Shown here: positions 1-12,565 of the stretch, piece by piece
How positions within the stretch are numbered: position 1 is the first letter of the stretch
Layout of the letters: every line of letters begins with the position of its first letter
Assembly: GCF_023065955.2 (NCBI RefSeq)
Contig: NW_026622786.1
Location: 42,518,938 to 42,582,937, forward strand
Origin: Ursus arctos
Lineage: Eukaryota; Chordata; Mammalia; Carnivora; Ursidae
Reading direction: 5' to 3'
DNA length: 64,000 nt
Position numbers and translations under genes: made by a program
Notes under the pieces: model-generated
Database searches by the model: none
What the model was told of the DNA's origin: nothing
Seen by the model: only the letters and a program-made list of their open reading frames with translations

Positions 1-1750
1 GGAAGCACGCTCGTCTCCCCTCCCTAAAACAAAAAGTGTGATATAAAACCAAAAACAAGCAATACACAAACAAACCAAAAACTCTTCCCTCACCTACTGC
101 GTTTTCTTTTTTTTTCCTTTTCTTCACAGTCAGATGTCTTGAGTTGTCGACACCTGCCCACCCAGTTCCATTTTCTCACCTCCCACTAACTCCTCTGCCT
201 ACTCCAGTCTGGTGTCTCTCTCTCTCAATCCACCTAGCCAGCAACAGACAATACCATCCATGAACTACCTTCCAATTCTTTAAACAAAAGAGCTTCTTCC
301 AGTCCTTATCTTGCTTCACTTCTCACTGAAGCAGCTTTGGGCACTTGACTCCTCTCTCCCTGGAGCACTATTAATTTAGCATCTGTGACACCCAATTCTC
401 CTTTAACTCACATCTTGGGCCACTTTGTCTTCCTCTCCTTGCCTCATCTTCCTCTACCAACCTTAGGATGTTTTTACTTAAGACTCTATTGCTCCTCAGG
501 CAGTCTTAATCAATTACAATCCATTTTCCAGTGACAATACCACATACTAAATTAATGACCAAACAACCTAGTGCCTTCTAGGGGCTGAGCCCTAAGAAAA
601 TCCATTTCTTTTCCCTTGTGCTGACTGCTTCACTCAACTCTTTTCCTATGCTAATCTCACATCTTCCTCTAACTCTTGTTACACTCTGTACTTGGTCCCA
701 TTACCAATTCCTCCCTGAACCTTGGGTAACCCAAGATCCACCCCTTGGTCTGTTAATTCAATTCCTAGTTCTGAAAGTTATTTAGTTTGGACAACTTTTG
801 ATCCATTAATTCCCAGCAGACTTCACGGAGGGGGAAAAAACACTGCCACTATATTTGACAGTTGTTTGACATACCGTGAAACCAAATAAATAACGTGAAG
901 CAAAGCTAGTGGATTATCTGGGGAGAGTTTTACACCGAGTTCAAGTAAACTTAGTGTGTACTTTTCCTATGGAAAATATTTCATTGGTTTCCTGTCAGTA
1001 TCATGTTGCTGTTTTGTTTATTTCAGCTGAATTCTCCCACTTCTTATTTATTTGAACTGGATAACTTACTGTTATTTTTAATCATCAAGCATATGCAGTT
1101 TTTAATCATTTTTGTTTTTTTTTAGATTATCAACAGAGTATACATTATAGTAGGAAAATTTGTAGAAAAAGAGAAGCAAAAGTAAAAAATCATTTAATTC
1201 GACCTTCCAGACATAACCAAATACATATGAATTTTCCATGGTAACATGATAATTATGTAAAAATATCCCTTATACGCTTGTGGCAAAAGAAAGAGTTGAA
1301 ATTTTTTTTCTATAACATAAATTAACAGAATCTTTAGGAGCTCTCTGATTTTATGAGTCTTTTTTTTTTTCATTTTTATTTTTTTTCAGGTTTTTTCCCC
1401 CTTGAGTCCAGGGAATTTTTTTCTTCCATAAAAATACTGGTTTTAATTTAAACCAATCATTATAAGTGATCTCAGTTTATAAAAATAGGCTTTTTCTCTC
1501 CTCTTTTTTTTAAGGGGGGGTTGGAAATTTACTATTCAACTGGCAAATTACATTATTATGAGTAAAATTATAATTATATCTGAGGTAAGAAAAAAATAAT
1601 TCTCTGAAGCATGACTCATTTTAAAATTGAAAGAGCCAAGGATAGAAGAAATTCAAGATCTGAGAACCCTTTTTAAATATTTAAAGCAAAATTCTACTTG
1701 TAGTCAAAAGGAGAGTTTCCCTCTCTGCTTTTGTCTAAGGTTTTCGTGTT
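1..1750. other. Intronic sequence, no gene
   Basis: AT-rich intron of AK5 by position. Pyrimidine-rich stretches around 150-480 vaguely resemble the body of an L2 LINE, but not well enough to call. There are T-runs near 105-120, 1360-1390 and 1505-1515. Confidence 0.4.
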
Positions 1751-1754
1751 TTTG

Positions 1755-1885
1755 CTTTATCTCTGGGAACAGAATATAAACTCTTCTGAGGTCAGGAGTT
1801 GTCTTGGGTCTTTTCTGGATCCTCACAGTGATCTAAAGGGTGCTTTGCAGATGTTTAATAAATATGGGCTTTTTGACTACTCAGT
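1755..1885 (+). repeat. L2 LINE 3'-end fragment
   Basis: It carries the usual L2 tail landmarks in order: 'tctgaggtcaggagttgtct', then 'gcagatgtttaataaatatg'. This is an ancient CR1-like LINE with no coding capacity here. Confidence 0.65.
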
Positions 1886-2239
1886 ATGTGGGTGAGAACA
1901 AATAATAATTTCATTTGTGTGTCTAGAAGTAACTTACGAAGGACGCTCACATCTTTTCTACTTTGAGCTTCATGTCAATTCTGTGAAGTAGAAACACTAG
2001 GTCATTACTAGTAGGCTTTGAGAAGGTAAACTGCCCAAAAGATGTCTTGCAAACATGCTTAAGATATAATTTTGAGTTAAAAAATTTTTTAAAGCAGGCT
2101 ACAATATGATTTCAGCTAGCACACTGTCAAAATATCATGGAAAAGACCCAAAATGTTAACAGTGGTTATTTCTGGGTTGCAGAATAATGGATGACTTTTA
2201 TTTTCTTCTTGTAGTCGTTTGCATCTCTCACCCCCAACA

Positions 2240-2300
2240 CTCACCCACACATAGGCGCGCGTGCAAACACACACACACAATACAGATACATACACACAAT
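2240..2300 (+). repeat. Short CA-rich simple repeat
   Basis: Interrupted CA tracts. They sit at the end of a stretch (about 2090-2240) with the phrase 'gttaacagtggttatttctgggtt', which recurs in mammalian interspersed repeats that I cannot assign to a family. Confidence 0.6.
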
Positions 2301-2699
2301 CTCCATAAATATTACTTGTTTGAAAAAGGAAGCATAAGATTTTTACGTGAAAAGAATTAAAAACAGAAGTAAATAGACTCCATTTCTCTTCCTCTCGATA
2401 GAAACTTAAAAAGCGGCCCATCCTTCAGGCAGCTCTGCTTGCCAATGTTGAGAAGTAAAATGACAGAAAATAACACAGTGTGCATCTGCCAGGACAGATT
2501 TGTGGTTGACATTTCTTCTGGAAAAATGTCTCCATTAAGATAAGTAGCTGTTGGTGTTGTCTCCTAGTTTAGTCATTTTGAAAAGTAATGAGTAGCTTTC
2601 AGAAGTGGATTTTAGCTTTCCCATGGAATCCATCACTTTGAATGGGTATACCTTAGACCTGACTGAGCACGTGATATAAGAGAATTCATCACTGGGCAC

Positions 2700-3055
2700 A
2701 CATCATCTTCCAAATATTTGCATGATGTTGTTCAGCACAATGAAGTGCTCAACAAATGTAAACTATGATTCATTATTATTACTTAGCACATATTTTGGTT
2801 AGATTTGTTTCTAAGCGTTTTGGGACATGGATTATGGATTACATTAATGACTATGTATTTAACCAGCCATGTGATAGGAGGGCTTTATTCATATTATTTC
2901 TAATCCTTAATTAATCTTACAAATCCGTTAACTCAATCCCCATTTTATAGATGAAGATATTTTAGCTTTGAGAGGTTAAGAAACCTGCCAGGATTCAAAC
3001 CCTGGTCTTTGTGACTTCAAAGCCAGCCTTTGACCCACCACACCACCCTATGTTT
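2700..3055 (-). repeat. MIR SINE fragments
   Basis: From 2870 to 3055 the sequence matches inverted MIR: 'ccccattttatagatgaaga', 'gagaggttaagaaacctgcc', 'ggattcaaaccctggtct'. At 2725-2790 there is a separate piece resembling a MIR tail in the other orientation ('gtgctcaacaaatgtaaa'). Confidence 0.75.
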
Positions 3056-3589
3056 TGCTTAATGTCATATTTAACATTGAGTCCCTTGCATCTTTTCCCT
3101 AGCATGGAGTATCTTTGAATATATTAGAGACTGAATGATACAGGCATGAACACATGTATGAAAGTGGCAGCCTTACCCACTGTTCTTGGTGTCTACAGAG
3201 ACTATCCTCAGAGAGGGGAAATGGGGTAGAAATCAATGAAGACAGTGAAATTGAAATTGGAAGAAGAAAAGAGAAGAGAGAAAAATCAACACCAAGAGCC
3301 CATAAAATAGCTTCTGAAGGGCTTTTATAGCTGGTGCCAAGTTTGGCAAGGCTTCATTCAGACTGTTAAGCTGTGTTCAATTTTCTGTTTATCATTTCAT
3401 AGGAACTTCTGCGGCCACATTCCTGAGACCTTAAACATGCCACAGGAATATACGGATTTCTCTCTTGTCATAAATCCAATATAATAAAAGAATCAGGATG
3501 TGAAAGTAGCATGGCACATGTGGTTGCATTAGGACTAATAATACTTCTGGTCAGTACAGGAGGCAACATTATCAAAATGATAGTAACAG

Positions 3590-3785
3590 TAGTCCTGTCT
3601 GAGTTGTACTTTCTCTGTTCTGGGCATCATGTTGAATGTTTTAGTTACCTTTTCTCATTCAATTTCCACAACCTACCTAGGAGGTAGGTGTTAAGAGATT
3701 TAGTTTTCAAATGTCATAGCTAGGCCCTGAGAGTTTCAGTAACTTGTGCAAGGGCAAGAGCTAATTAATGGCCTAGAACCATGAT
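3590..3785 (-). repeat. MIR SINE fragment
   Basis: Inverted MIR core: 'gaggtaggtgttaagagatt', then 'ccctgagagtttcagtaact' in the order expected for the reverse complement. Confidence 0.7.
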
Positions 3786-3929
3786 TGGTTTTCCTCTGAC
3801 CACTTAGTTTTTAAATACTGGCCTTGTTTTTCTCCTTTGATAAAGAGTGCTGCTTTCAATTGGCATGTAAATTTTTCCTTATGTCTCCAAATCCAGGATG
3901 TGATTAGGGTGTTGGTTTAAGTCTATGTT

Positions 3930-4045
3930 TCATTTGGTAAATATTTATTGAGGACCTACTATGTGCCAGAAAATGTTTTGAGAGTTTGGGATACAGTGGT
4001 AAAGACATCAATAAAAATACTTTCTCTCATGGAGCTTTTGCTTTA
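3930..4045 (+). repeat. Ancient mammalian repeat, MIR/L3-like
   Basis: It contains the common motif series 'atttattgaggacctactat', 'gtgccagaaaatgttttgag', 'ctctcatggagcttttgc'. I am not sure of the family. Similar pieces occur at 25190-25280, 42425-42540 and 45480-45600. Confidence 0.5.
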
Positions 4046-4185
4046 GTAAGATGCACATTATTTCTGAAATTTGCATTCTTTGAAGAATACTGATTTGTAT
4101 TCTGAGAGTGTGGAAAGAGAATAAAAATCTGATGTTCAGTGTGAGTTTGAAAATTTAAACACAGAGATCTAACACTTAGAAGGAA

Positions 4186-7100
4186 AACAAGGCATTTCAA
4201 CAAATTCAAAAAGATGGAAATCATCTCCTGCATCTTTTCTGACCACAATGCTATGAAACCAGAAGTTAACCACAAGAAAAAATCTGGAAAGAACACAAAT
4301 ACATGGAGACAAATGAAAATGAAAACGCAACAGTCCAAAACTTTTGGGATGCAGCAAAAGCTATTCTAAGAGGAAAGTTTATAGCAATATAGGCCTAATT
4401 CAAGAAGCAAGAAAAATCTTAAATAAACAACCTAATCTTACATTTAAAGGACCTAGAAAAAGTACAAACAAGCCCCAAAACCAATAGAAAGAAGGAAATA
4501 ACAAAGATTAGAACAGAAATAAACAAAACAGAAACTACAAAAAAACCCAAACAAAAACTGATCACTGAAATAGAACTGATCACTGAAACCAGGAGCTGGC
4601 TCTTTGAGAAGATCAATAAAATCGGTAAATCTTTAGCCAGACTCATTAAAAAAAAAAAAAAAAGAGGACTCAAATAAACAAAATCAAAAAATGAAAAAGG
4701 ATAAATAACAACCAACACCAAGGAATACAAAGGATTATAAGAAAATATTATGAAAAATTATATGTCAACAAATTGGACAACCTAGACAAAATGGATAAAT
4801 TCCTAGAAACATATCATCTTCCAAAACTGAATCTGGAAGGAACAGAAAATTTGAACAGACCAATTACCAGCAATGAAAATGAATTTAAATATTCCCAGCA
4901 GACAAAAGTCCAGGACCAGACAGCTTCACAGGTGAATTCTACCAAACATTTAAAGAAGAGTTAATACCTATTCTCAAACTATTTCAAGAAATAGAAGAGG
5001 AAGGAAAACTTCCAAATTCATTCTATGAGCCAGCATTACCCTGATACCAAAACCAGACAAAGACACTACAAAAAAAGAAAACTATAGGCCATTATCTCTG
5101 ATGAACATAGATGCAAAAAATCCTCAACAAAATATTAGCAAACTAAATCCCATAATACATTTAAAAAATCATTCACCACAATCAATTTATTTTTGAGTTG
5201 CAAGGGTGGTTCAATATTCACAAATCAATCAATGTGATACAAGAAATTAACAAGAGAAAGGATAAAAACTATATGATCATCTCAATAGATGCAGAAAAAG
5301 CATTTGACAAAGTACGATATCCATTCATGATAAAAATCCCCAACAAAGTAAGTTTAGAAGGAACACACCTCAACATATATGAAAAACCCACAGCTAACAT
5401 CATCCTCAATGGGGAAAAACTGTGAGCTTTTCCTCTAAGATCATGAACAAGAAAAGGATGTCCATTCTCACCACCTTTACTCAACATAGTACTAGAAATC
5501 CTAGCTGCAGCAACCAGAGAAGGAAAAGAAATAAAAGGCATCCAAATTAGTGAGGAAAAGGAAAACATCCACTATTCACAGATGACATGATACTATATAG
5601 AGAAAATCCTAAAGACTCCACCAAAAATCTACTAGAACTGATAAATAAATTTAGTAAACATACAGAAATTCATGGCATTTCTATACACTAACGATGAAGC
5701 AGTGGAAAGGGAAATTAAGAAAACAATACCATTTACAATTACACCAAAAAGAATAAAATACCTAGGGATAAAACTAACCAAGGAGGTAAAAGACCTATAC
5801 TCTGAAAACTATAAAACACTGATGAAAGAGATTGAAGACAACACAAACAAATGCAAAGTTATTCCATGCTCATGTGCTGGAGGAATCAATATTGTTAAAA
5901 TGTCCATCTTACCCAAAGCAATGTACAGATTTAATGCAACCCCTATCAAACACAACAACAGAACTAAAACAAATAATTCTAAAATTTGTATGGAACCACA
6001 AAAGACTCCAAATAGCCAAAGAAATCTTGAAAAAGAGGAATGAAACTAGAGGTATCACAATGCCAGATTTCAAGATATACTACAAAGCTGTAGTAATCAA
6101 AACAGTATGATACTGGCACAAAAAGAGACACATAGATCAATGGAACAGAATAAAGAGCCCAGAAATAAACCCGTGGTAATAAGGTCAATTAATCTACGAC
6201 AAAGAAGGCAAGAATATCCAACGGGAAAAAGACAGTGTCTTCAACAAATGGTGTTGGGAAAACTGGATAGCTACATGCAAAAGAATGAAACTGGACCACT
6301 TTCCCACACTGTACACAAAAATAAACTCAAAATAGATTGAAGACCTAAATATCAGACCTGAAACCATAAAATTTCTAGAAGAAAACAAAGACAGTAATTT
6401 TTTTGACATCAGCTGTAGCAACATTTTTCTAGATAAGCCTCCTCTGGCAAGAGAAACAAAAGCAAAATTAAACTATTAGGACTACACCAATAGTGAAGGA
6501 AATCATCAGCAAAACCAAAAGCAACCTACTGAACGGGAGAAGATATTTACAAGTAGTATATCCAACAAGGGGTTAATATCTAAAATCTACAAAAAATTTA
6601 TACAACTCAATGCTCAAAAGCCAAATAATCCAATTAAAAAATGGGCAGACAATGTGAAAAGACTTTTTTTTCCAAAAAATATGTATAGAGGGCCAGCAGA
6701 CACATGAAAAGATGCTCAACATCACTAATCATCAGGGAAATGCAAATCAAAACAACAATGAGCTATTATTTCACACCTGTCAGAATGGCTAGAATCCAAA
6801 ACACAAGAAATAACAAGTGTTGGCGATGATGTGGAGAAAAGGGAACCCTCTTGCACTGTTGGTGGGAATGCAAACTGGTGCAGCCACTGTGGAAAACAAT
6901 GTGGAGATTCCTCAAAAAATTAAAAATAGAACTACCATATGATCCAGTATTACCACGACTGGGTATTTACCCAAAGAAAATGAAAACACTAATTTGAAAA
7001 GATATATGCACCCCTATGTTTATTGCAGCATTATGTACAATAGCCAAGATATGGAAGCATCACAAGTGTCCATTGATAAGTGAATAGATAAAGAAGAAGT

Positions 7101-7497
7101 GGTATGTATATATATAATGGAATATTATTCAACCATAAAAAAGAATAAAATCTTGCCATTTGCAACAATATGGATGGATCTAGCAGGTATAATGCAAGTG
7201 AAATAAATCAGTTAAAAAGATAAATGCCATTTAATTTCACTCATATATGAAATTAAAAAAAAAAAAACAAAGAAAAAAAGAGACAAACCAAAAAAACCCC
7301 CAGACTCGTAACTCTAGAGAACAAACTGGCAGTTACCAGAGGGGAGGTCGGTGGGGGGATGAGTGAAATAGGTGAAGGGGATTAAGAGCACACTTATCAT
7401 GATGAGTACTGAGTCATGTATAGAACTGCTGAATCACTATATTCCACACTTGATGCTAATATAACACTGTACGTTAATTATACTCGGAGAAAAAAAG
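4186..7497 (+). mobile_element. Decayed LINE-1, ORF2 middle to 3' end (L1MA-like)
   Basis: A 5'-truncated L1 on the plus strand, antisense to AK5. The reading frame is broken many times, but the order of L1 ORF2 landmarks is intact: end of the endonuclease domain (about 4230-4290), reverse transcriptase around 5280-5600, including IDAEKAFDK and a degenerate FTDDM in place of the catalytic FADDM at about 5575-5595. The C-terminal Cys-rich region with its 'gttggtgggaatgcaaactg' phrase is near 6860. The 3' UTR ends near 'acactgtacgttaattatac' at 7480. A run of 15 A's interrupts the frame at about 4650. Divergence from the carnivore L1 at 15.3 kb suggests an older insertion. It cannot move. Confidence 0.88.
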
Positions 7498-8450
7498 AAA
7501 TCTTGAGCAACAGCCCCTAGCTGAAGAGAATGCTGTCTGCAAGCAACACAAGTAATAGAAGATAATGTGAGCCAACTGAAGTTTCCAATGTTTTTCTCTT
7601 CTCTTCCAATTTTAAAGTAGAACTGTCATTTCACAGAACATGGAGATCAGTGCCATTACGGAATTGCCTACGCATGTAATTTTAGGAAATTAATGAATTG
7701 ATATTGTTAATACCAAATTTCAGTGTTTTAGGAATTCAGACTGAGTTGATGAAATGAACAGGCACCCACAAGCAAGCCGCAGTCACCCAACATTGCTAAC
7801 ACAGCCAAGAGGGTTTCACCTGAGGCTTTAAGATCTGAGACAGACGGGGCTTCACTGGAGTTACTGCTGAACTCAGTTGTAAGAACCAAGTTATCTTTGT
7901 GGACTTCTGTCAGAATTAGTTTGTCATGAACATATGAACTCTAAAGCCTTGGTAGAAAAGCTAAAAATAAACATATCAAGTATATGTTAAGTGACACTGG
8001 TGTCTATATTCAGATTCTTAAGCAGAAATTTCAGAATAGAGAAGAAAACATATCTCACATTGAAGGACCATCTTGATATTTTCAGATAAAATTTTCAGGG
8101 AAGAAAAAAATTCTTAAAAAAAAAAATCCATTGTTTCTCTTTTTGTTCCTTGATCCCGAATTTGACAGCAATTGTAGAAAATGTTTGAAGTGCACTCTGT
8201 AGTATTTCCTGAGAAATCTGTCATGGTTGCTGACACCTTCAAATAACCTGTGAATTGGCAATGGTTAAAGGCCAGAAACAGGGGAAGGCATGAGTTTCTG
8301 AAAGCCTGAGTTTAAAACACTACTGAAAAGTACTTATCCAACCCAAATAAATGAAGTTTAACCGTGCTTTATTCACACTTCACTTATTAGAACTAAGTTA
8401 TTCATCCCAACTCATTAATCAATGCATTAATTAAACATATATTTATATTT
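7498..8450. other. Intronic sequence, nothing recognised
   Basis: No ORF, RNA or repeat family recognised apart from short A-runs. Confidence 0.4.
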
Positions 8451-8451
8451 T

Positions 8452-8536
8452 CAAGGCCAGGCTTGAACTCACAACCCTGAGATCAAGACCTGAGCTGAGA
8501 TCAAGAGTCAGATGCTTAACCGACTGAGCCACCCCA
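8452..8536 (-). mobile_element. Carnivore SINE (CAN SINE) fragment
   Basis: Only the tRNA-like half remains, inverted, ending 'gcttaaccgactgagccacc' (reverse complement of the SINE head GGTGGCTCAGTCGGTTAAGC). The CT-rich part and tail are missing. Confidence 0.85.
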
Positions 8537-8740
8537 TATTCTCTATGTGTCTGGTACTGAAAACAGCCTATGTCACGCTACAATTTATAAACACCCAGAT
8601 TTATTTTCTACAGACATCCTTTTAAATTTAGGATTGTTTTGTTACTTCCTATGGGAGATCAGAAAGCCAAAAATCAATGTCTTCATTAAGTACCTCATAT
8701 TAGCTAGAAATCTCAAAATAATTGCCTAAAAAGTAATTGA

Positions 8741-9095
8741 TGATGCTAAGTGAAATAAGTCAAGCAGAGAAAGACAACTATCTTATGGTTTCTCTCATCT
8801 ATGGAACATAAGAACTAGGATGATCAGTAGGGGAAGAAAGGGATAAAGAAAGGGGGGGTAATCAGAAGGGGGAATGAAACATGAGAGACTATGGACTATG
8901 AGAAACAAACTGAGGGCCTCAGAGGGGAGGGGGGTGGGGGAATGGGATAGACCGGTGATGGGTAGGAAGGAGGGCACGTATTGCATGGTGCACTGGGTGT
9001 TATACGCAACTAATGAATCATCGAACTTTACATCCAAAACCAGGGATGTACTGTATGGTGAATAACGTAATATAATAAAAAATATTATTATGAAA
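8741..9095 (+). mobile_element. Young carnivore LINE-1, 3'-end insertion
   Basis: A severely 5'-truncated L1: the last residues of ORF2 ('aagtgaaataagtcaagcag'), the G-rich 3' UTR and an A/T-rich tail. It is flanked by the perfect 13-bp target-site duplication AAAAAGTAATTGA at 8728-8740 and 9096-9108. The 3' UTR has a G-run cluster at 8922-8945 able to form a G-quadruplex, a known property of L1 3' UTRs. Confidence 0.92.
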
Positions 9096-9108
9096 AAAAA
9101 GTAATTGA

Positions 9109-9840
9109 ACAAATGTGTTCTTAAGTTTATTTTCTACTGTGCTCAGTTAAATCCCTAAATTAGGGAGGTGGGACTCAGCAAGAAATTAAGATGGTTACAG
9201 CAAAATTCCTTTTATTTCGCCACTCCTTCCCTGGTTGTTCAGCCTCCTGATTCAGTCTTTTCTGTCCACCTCTTCCAATTTGCAGTCCTGAAGTTGGGAA
9301 TGATTATGATTCTCTTTCAGTAATCTCAAATGCCTGATTCCTTTTTTTGAATGCATGGAGTAACTGCCACAGATTGTGTCCCGGAGAGTTTTAAGTTCAT
9401 TCAGCCCCACAGATTTACCACGGAGAAGGCAGAGAGAATTTGCTCCATCTTGTCACCCTTTGTACATTGAGGCTGCTCGTTTATCTCCTCTCCTCCCCTC
9501 TCTACGTGGGCTCCTTCAGAATAAGGGCATGTCTGTGTATAGGTCTCCATTCACCTGCGAGGTTGGGGTAAATGAGATGCAGCACCATGCTTGGGGCTGT
9601 GCCTGGACGTGAGCCGTCCAGAGGCTGGCGGGGTGACAGGCAGGATGATAGATGAGGGAGTCAGTCTTGGTGAAAACAACACACAGGAGCACACACTGAG
9701 TCTCCAGGGTGAAGTGGGGCAGACGGGAGAAGAAAGAGCCGTGTCTGCCGTGAGACACGGAAAGGGTGAGGCAAGAATCGGGTTGTGTGGGATAGGATGT
9801 TTCTGTGCAAGGACAGCGAACTCCTGTCCTTACCTGAAAT
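9109..9840. other. Intronic sequence, nothing recognised
   Basis: Higher GC than its surroundings at 9370-9800. Short open frames run on both strands here, but none resembles a known protein and they overlap one another. Confidence 0.4.
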
Positions 9841-9841
9841 G

Positions 9842-9970
9842 AGATAATTTAGGTAAAACTCCTGGCGCATATAAGGCACTCCCTAATTTTAATACCTACC
9901 TTACAGGGGTGAGTGATTCAAAGAGGTAAATATTTGTAAAGCTGCTGGCATAGCACTTGATACGCCATCT
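9842..9970 (+). repeat. MIR SINE 3' part
   Basis: MIR order: 'aatacctaccttacaggg', 'aaatatttgtaaagctgctg', 'gcatagcacttgata'. Confidence 0.65.
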
Positions 9971-10179
9971 TAGTTCTTCTCTATTTCTCTTAGAATTCAA
10001 TTTCTCAGTCAAGAACATCTTGTGGTTCACATTCATATGGCTTTATCAATGGCTTTTCTGACTGTTTTGAGAGGTTAACTCCTTGCTTAGATACAAGTCT
10101 GCCTCAATCCCTTGTTAGGGACTGAGTGGACTCTGTGAGACAGAACCTATTTCAAACCTCAAGTCCCTTATTTACTCGC

Positions 10180-10335
10180 TGCAGCGTTTACAGTATGTTC
10201 CTGAGCCTCTCTGAGCCTGTTTCCTTCATCAAACTTTAGGGACTGTTGTGAGAATTAGATATGAAGTGACTGGAGATCCTGGAATGTTTAAAGAGCTTGC
10301 TGTAAAGTAGCCATTAATATTCAGCACAGACGCTT
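10180..10335 (+). repeat. MIR SINE fragment
   Basis: 'cctctctgagcctgtttcct' and 'ggactgttgtgagaattaga' in MIR order. Confidence 0.7.
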
Positions 10336-10379
10336 TCTACTTTAACCATTTTGAACAGAACTACTAGCAAATGTATTTC

Positions 10380-10383
10380 CCCA

Positions 10384-10414
<31 letters not shown>

Positions 10415-10420
10415 TAAGTT
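10380..10420. repeat. (TC)n and T-run simple repeat
   Basis: A CT dinucleotide run from about 10384 to 10405 followed by ten T's. Confidence 0.85.
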
Positions 10421-10583
10421 TAATTTGGTGCATGGACACTCAGATTCTCCTCTGCCTCCATATCTTTTTAAACAGAGAAAACTGAATTTATTTTTTTTTA
10501 TTTATTTATTTTTACCTTGTAGCAGTTATTGTATGTTGGCTTATGCAATATTTGTTCTAATTCCTTTTTCCTTTGCTCTCCTC

Positions 10584-11010
10584 TACACCAGAGGCTGGGA
10601 AGTTAAATAATTCATTTCTCAGCTTCCCTTAAAGGCAACAGAAAGCATGTGACCCAGTTCTGAGCCATGACACTTAAGTACAAGTCAGTGAGGGAGGGAG
10701 GAGGGTTTATGGGAAAGCTTTTCTTTCCAAATAAGTATAACAGATGAGGCTGCCCAGCCCTTGCATTACACCCTTTGTCCTATTTGGAATATGGATTTGG
10801 TGACTAGGGCAGCAGCAGCCATTTTGTTACAATGAGGAAATACATTATAGAGGGTGGAACAGAAAGATAGAAGAAGCATGGTTCCTTGATGATACCATTA
10901 AGTCACTGAACTAGCCCTGGATCTTATTTTTATGCATATCAAATAAACCTGGTTCCTTAAGCCATAGCTATTTGTCCACTCCATTTCTTGTAATCACACA
11001 CATCCCTAAC
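10584..11010 (+). repeat. Ancient interspersed repeat, LTR-like 3' end, family unresolved
   Basis: It has phrases I know from a common mammalian repeat: 'tgacccagttctgagccatg', 'gcagccattttgttacaatg', 'ccttgatgataccattaag', then an AATAAA-like 'aaataaacctgg' and terminal 'cctaacagatata'. Segments at 59570-59840 and 61955-62330 share the pattern. I cannot decide between a MaLR LTR and an L1M 3' UTR. Confidence 0.45.
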
Positions 11011-11020
11011 AGATATAAAC

Positions 11021-11242
11021 TTTTTTTAAAAAAAGTATTGATTTATGTATTTATTTGAGAGATAGAGGGCATGTAAGTGGGGGCAGGGAGGCAGGGGGGC
11101 AAAGGGAGAGGGAGAGAATCTTAATTAGACTCCCAGCTGATTACAGAGCTCCATGTGGAGATCCATCTCATGACCCTGAGATCATGATCTGACCCCAAAT
11201 CAGGAGTTGGACACTTTACTGACTGAGCCATCTAGGCAGCCC
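11021..11242 (-). mobile_element. Carnivore SINE (CAN SINE)
   Basis: Full-length inverted copy: T-rich tail complement at the left, 'gactgagccatctaggcagc' head complement at the right. Probable short duplication TAAACTTTTTT at both ends. Confidence 0.9.
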
Positions 11243-11252
11243 CTAAACTTTT

Positions 11253-11459
11253 TTTTTTTTTTTAAAGATTTATGTATTTATTTGAGAGAGTGAGAGAGAA
11301 CTCAAGTGGGAGGGGTAGAAGGAGAGGGAGAGAAAATCTCAAGCAGACTCCACACTGAGCAGGGAGCCCGACACGGGGCTGGATCTCACGACCCGAATCA
11401 GGACCCAAGCCCAAACCAAGAGTCAGATGCTTAACTGACTGTGCCACCCAGGCATCTCT
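11253..11459 (-). mobile_element. Carnivore SINE (CAN SINE), abutting the previous one
   Basis: Full-length inverted copy. The 14-bp duplication GCCCCTAAACTTTT lies at 11239-11252 and 11460-11473. The left copy straddles the edge of the previous SINE, so this copy landed on the older element's boundary. Confidence 0.93.
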
Positions 11460-11899
11460 GCCCCTAAACTTTTAATTTTTGCTAATAACCCATTACTGTA
11501 AAGTGCTTTAATGGTCCTATGTCCTTATATCTATAAGATCTGTAGGGCTGTCTGCCATGAAAATAAATGGTTCCAAATATATCTATAACTTTTCACTTAA
11601 TTCATTAGCTTATTCACTCAGTGAGTTATGTTGAAACAATTATTTGTGGAAAGACTAATTGGTGATTCAACTGACCCTGCTGTCTGCGGGGATTTTAAGG
11701 TCACTTGACAGCACTTTAGCTCATCACAGTCCTTAATATGTAACTTTTCCTTTCTTATCCCATTTCCTTTCAACTCTGCCATGAACGCTATCCAAATGGG
11801 AAATCAAAATAGTTACATCGGTACAATTTATGTTACATCTCATATGCCAGTGATTGATTCATGCTAATTTACTTCAAGCACTTTTTCAGTTACTTCCAT

Positions 11900-12565
11900 G
11901 TTCGTAGTCAGCTCCTGATGGTTGTTGATCCTGCCCCAAGGAGAACTAAAACCTTGTGTGACACGCAGTCACCATCCCTGGGTTGGCCCTTGTCAAATCC
12001 CTTCCAGATGCTTTTTCCATTCAGTGTTTTGCACACAACCACCAGCTTCTATTTCTCCTGAGATCCTTCCTCGGCTCAGAGCCTTTGAAGCCCCCGGGCC
12101 TTTCCTCCTTAGCCTAGCCTTGCAGTGTCTTCTTCAGTTTGATCCAGCACATCTGTCCCCACACCCTCCTAATTCTTACAACTCCATTATGTACCCTGCA
12201 TGCCTTGCGTCTGCTGACGTCCGCTTATAATGCCCTTCCTTCCCATTTCTGGGTTCCTACTCTTACCCACCCCCCAAGGGCCCACGTTTCTAATAAAGCT
12301 TTTCCCAATCTTTCCACCTGGAAGTCACTCCCCTGTCCCTGACTCCTTCTAGTTTATTATACGTCTGCGAGTGGCACTTATGCCTTCCTGTGCTGTTCTC
12401 AAGTTATTTATGTTTACATCACTGCCTGCACACTAACTCCATGAAGGCAGATTGATCTCCACATCATCTTTGGATTCCGTACCGTGCCTCACGTGGGCCC
12501 TTGTACTTGGGAAAGTGCTAGCGTCGGACATGCAATAGGCCCTCGATAAAAATGTTTGAATGGAT
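11900..12565 (+). repeat. L2 LINE 3' portion
   Basis: The C-terminal remnant and 3' tail of L2 in order: pyrimidine-rich body, 'tgccttcctgtgctgttctc', 'aactccatgaaggcagattg', 'aataggccctcgataaaaat'. The left edge is uncertain. Confidence 0.7.
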
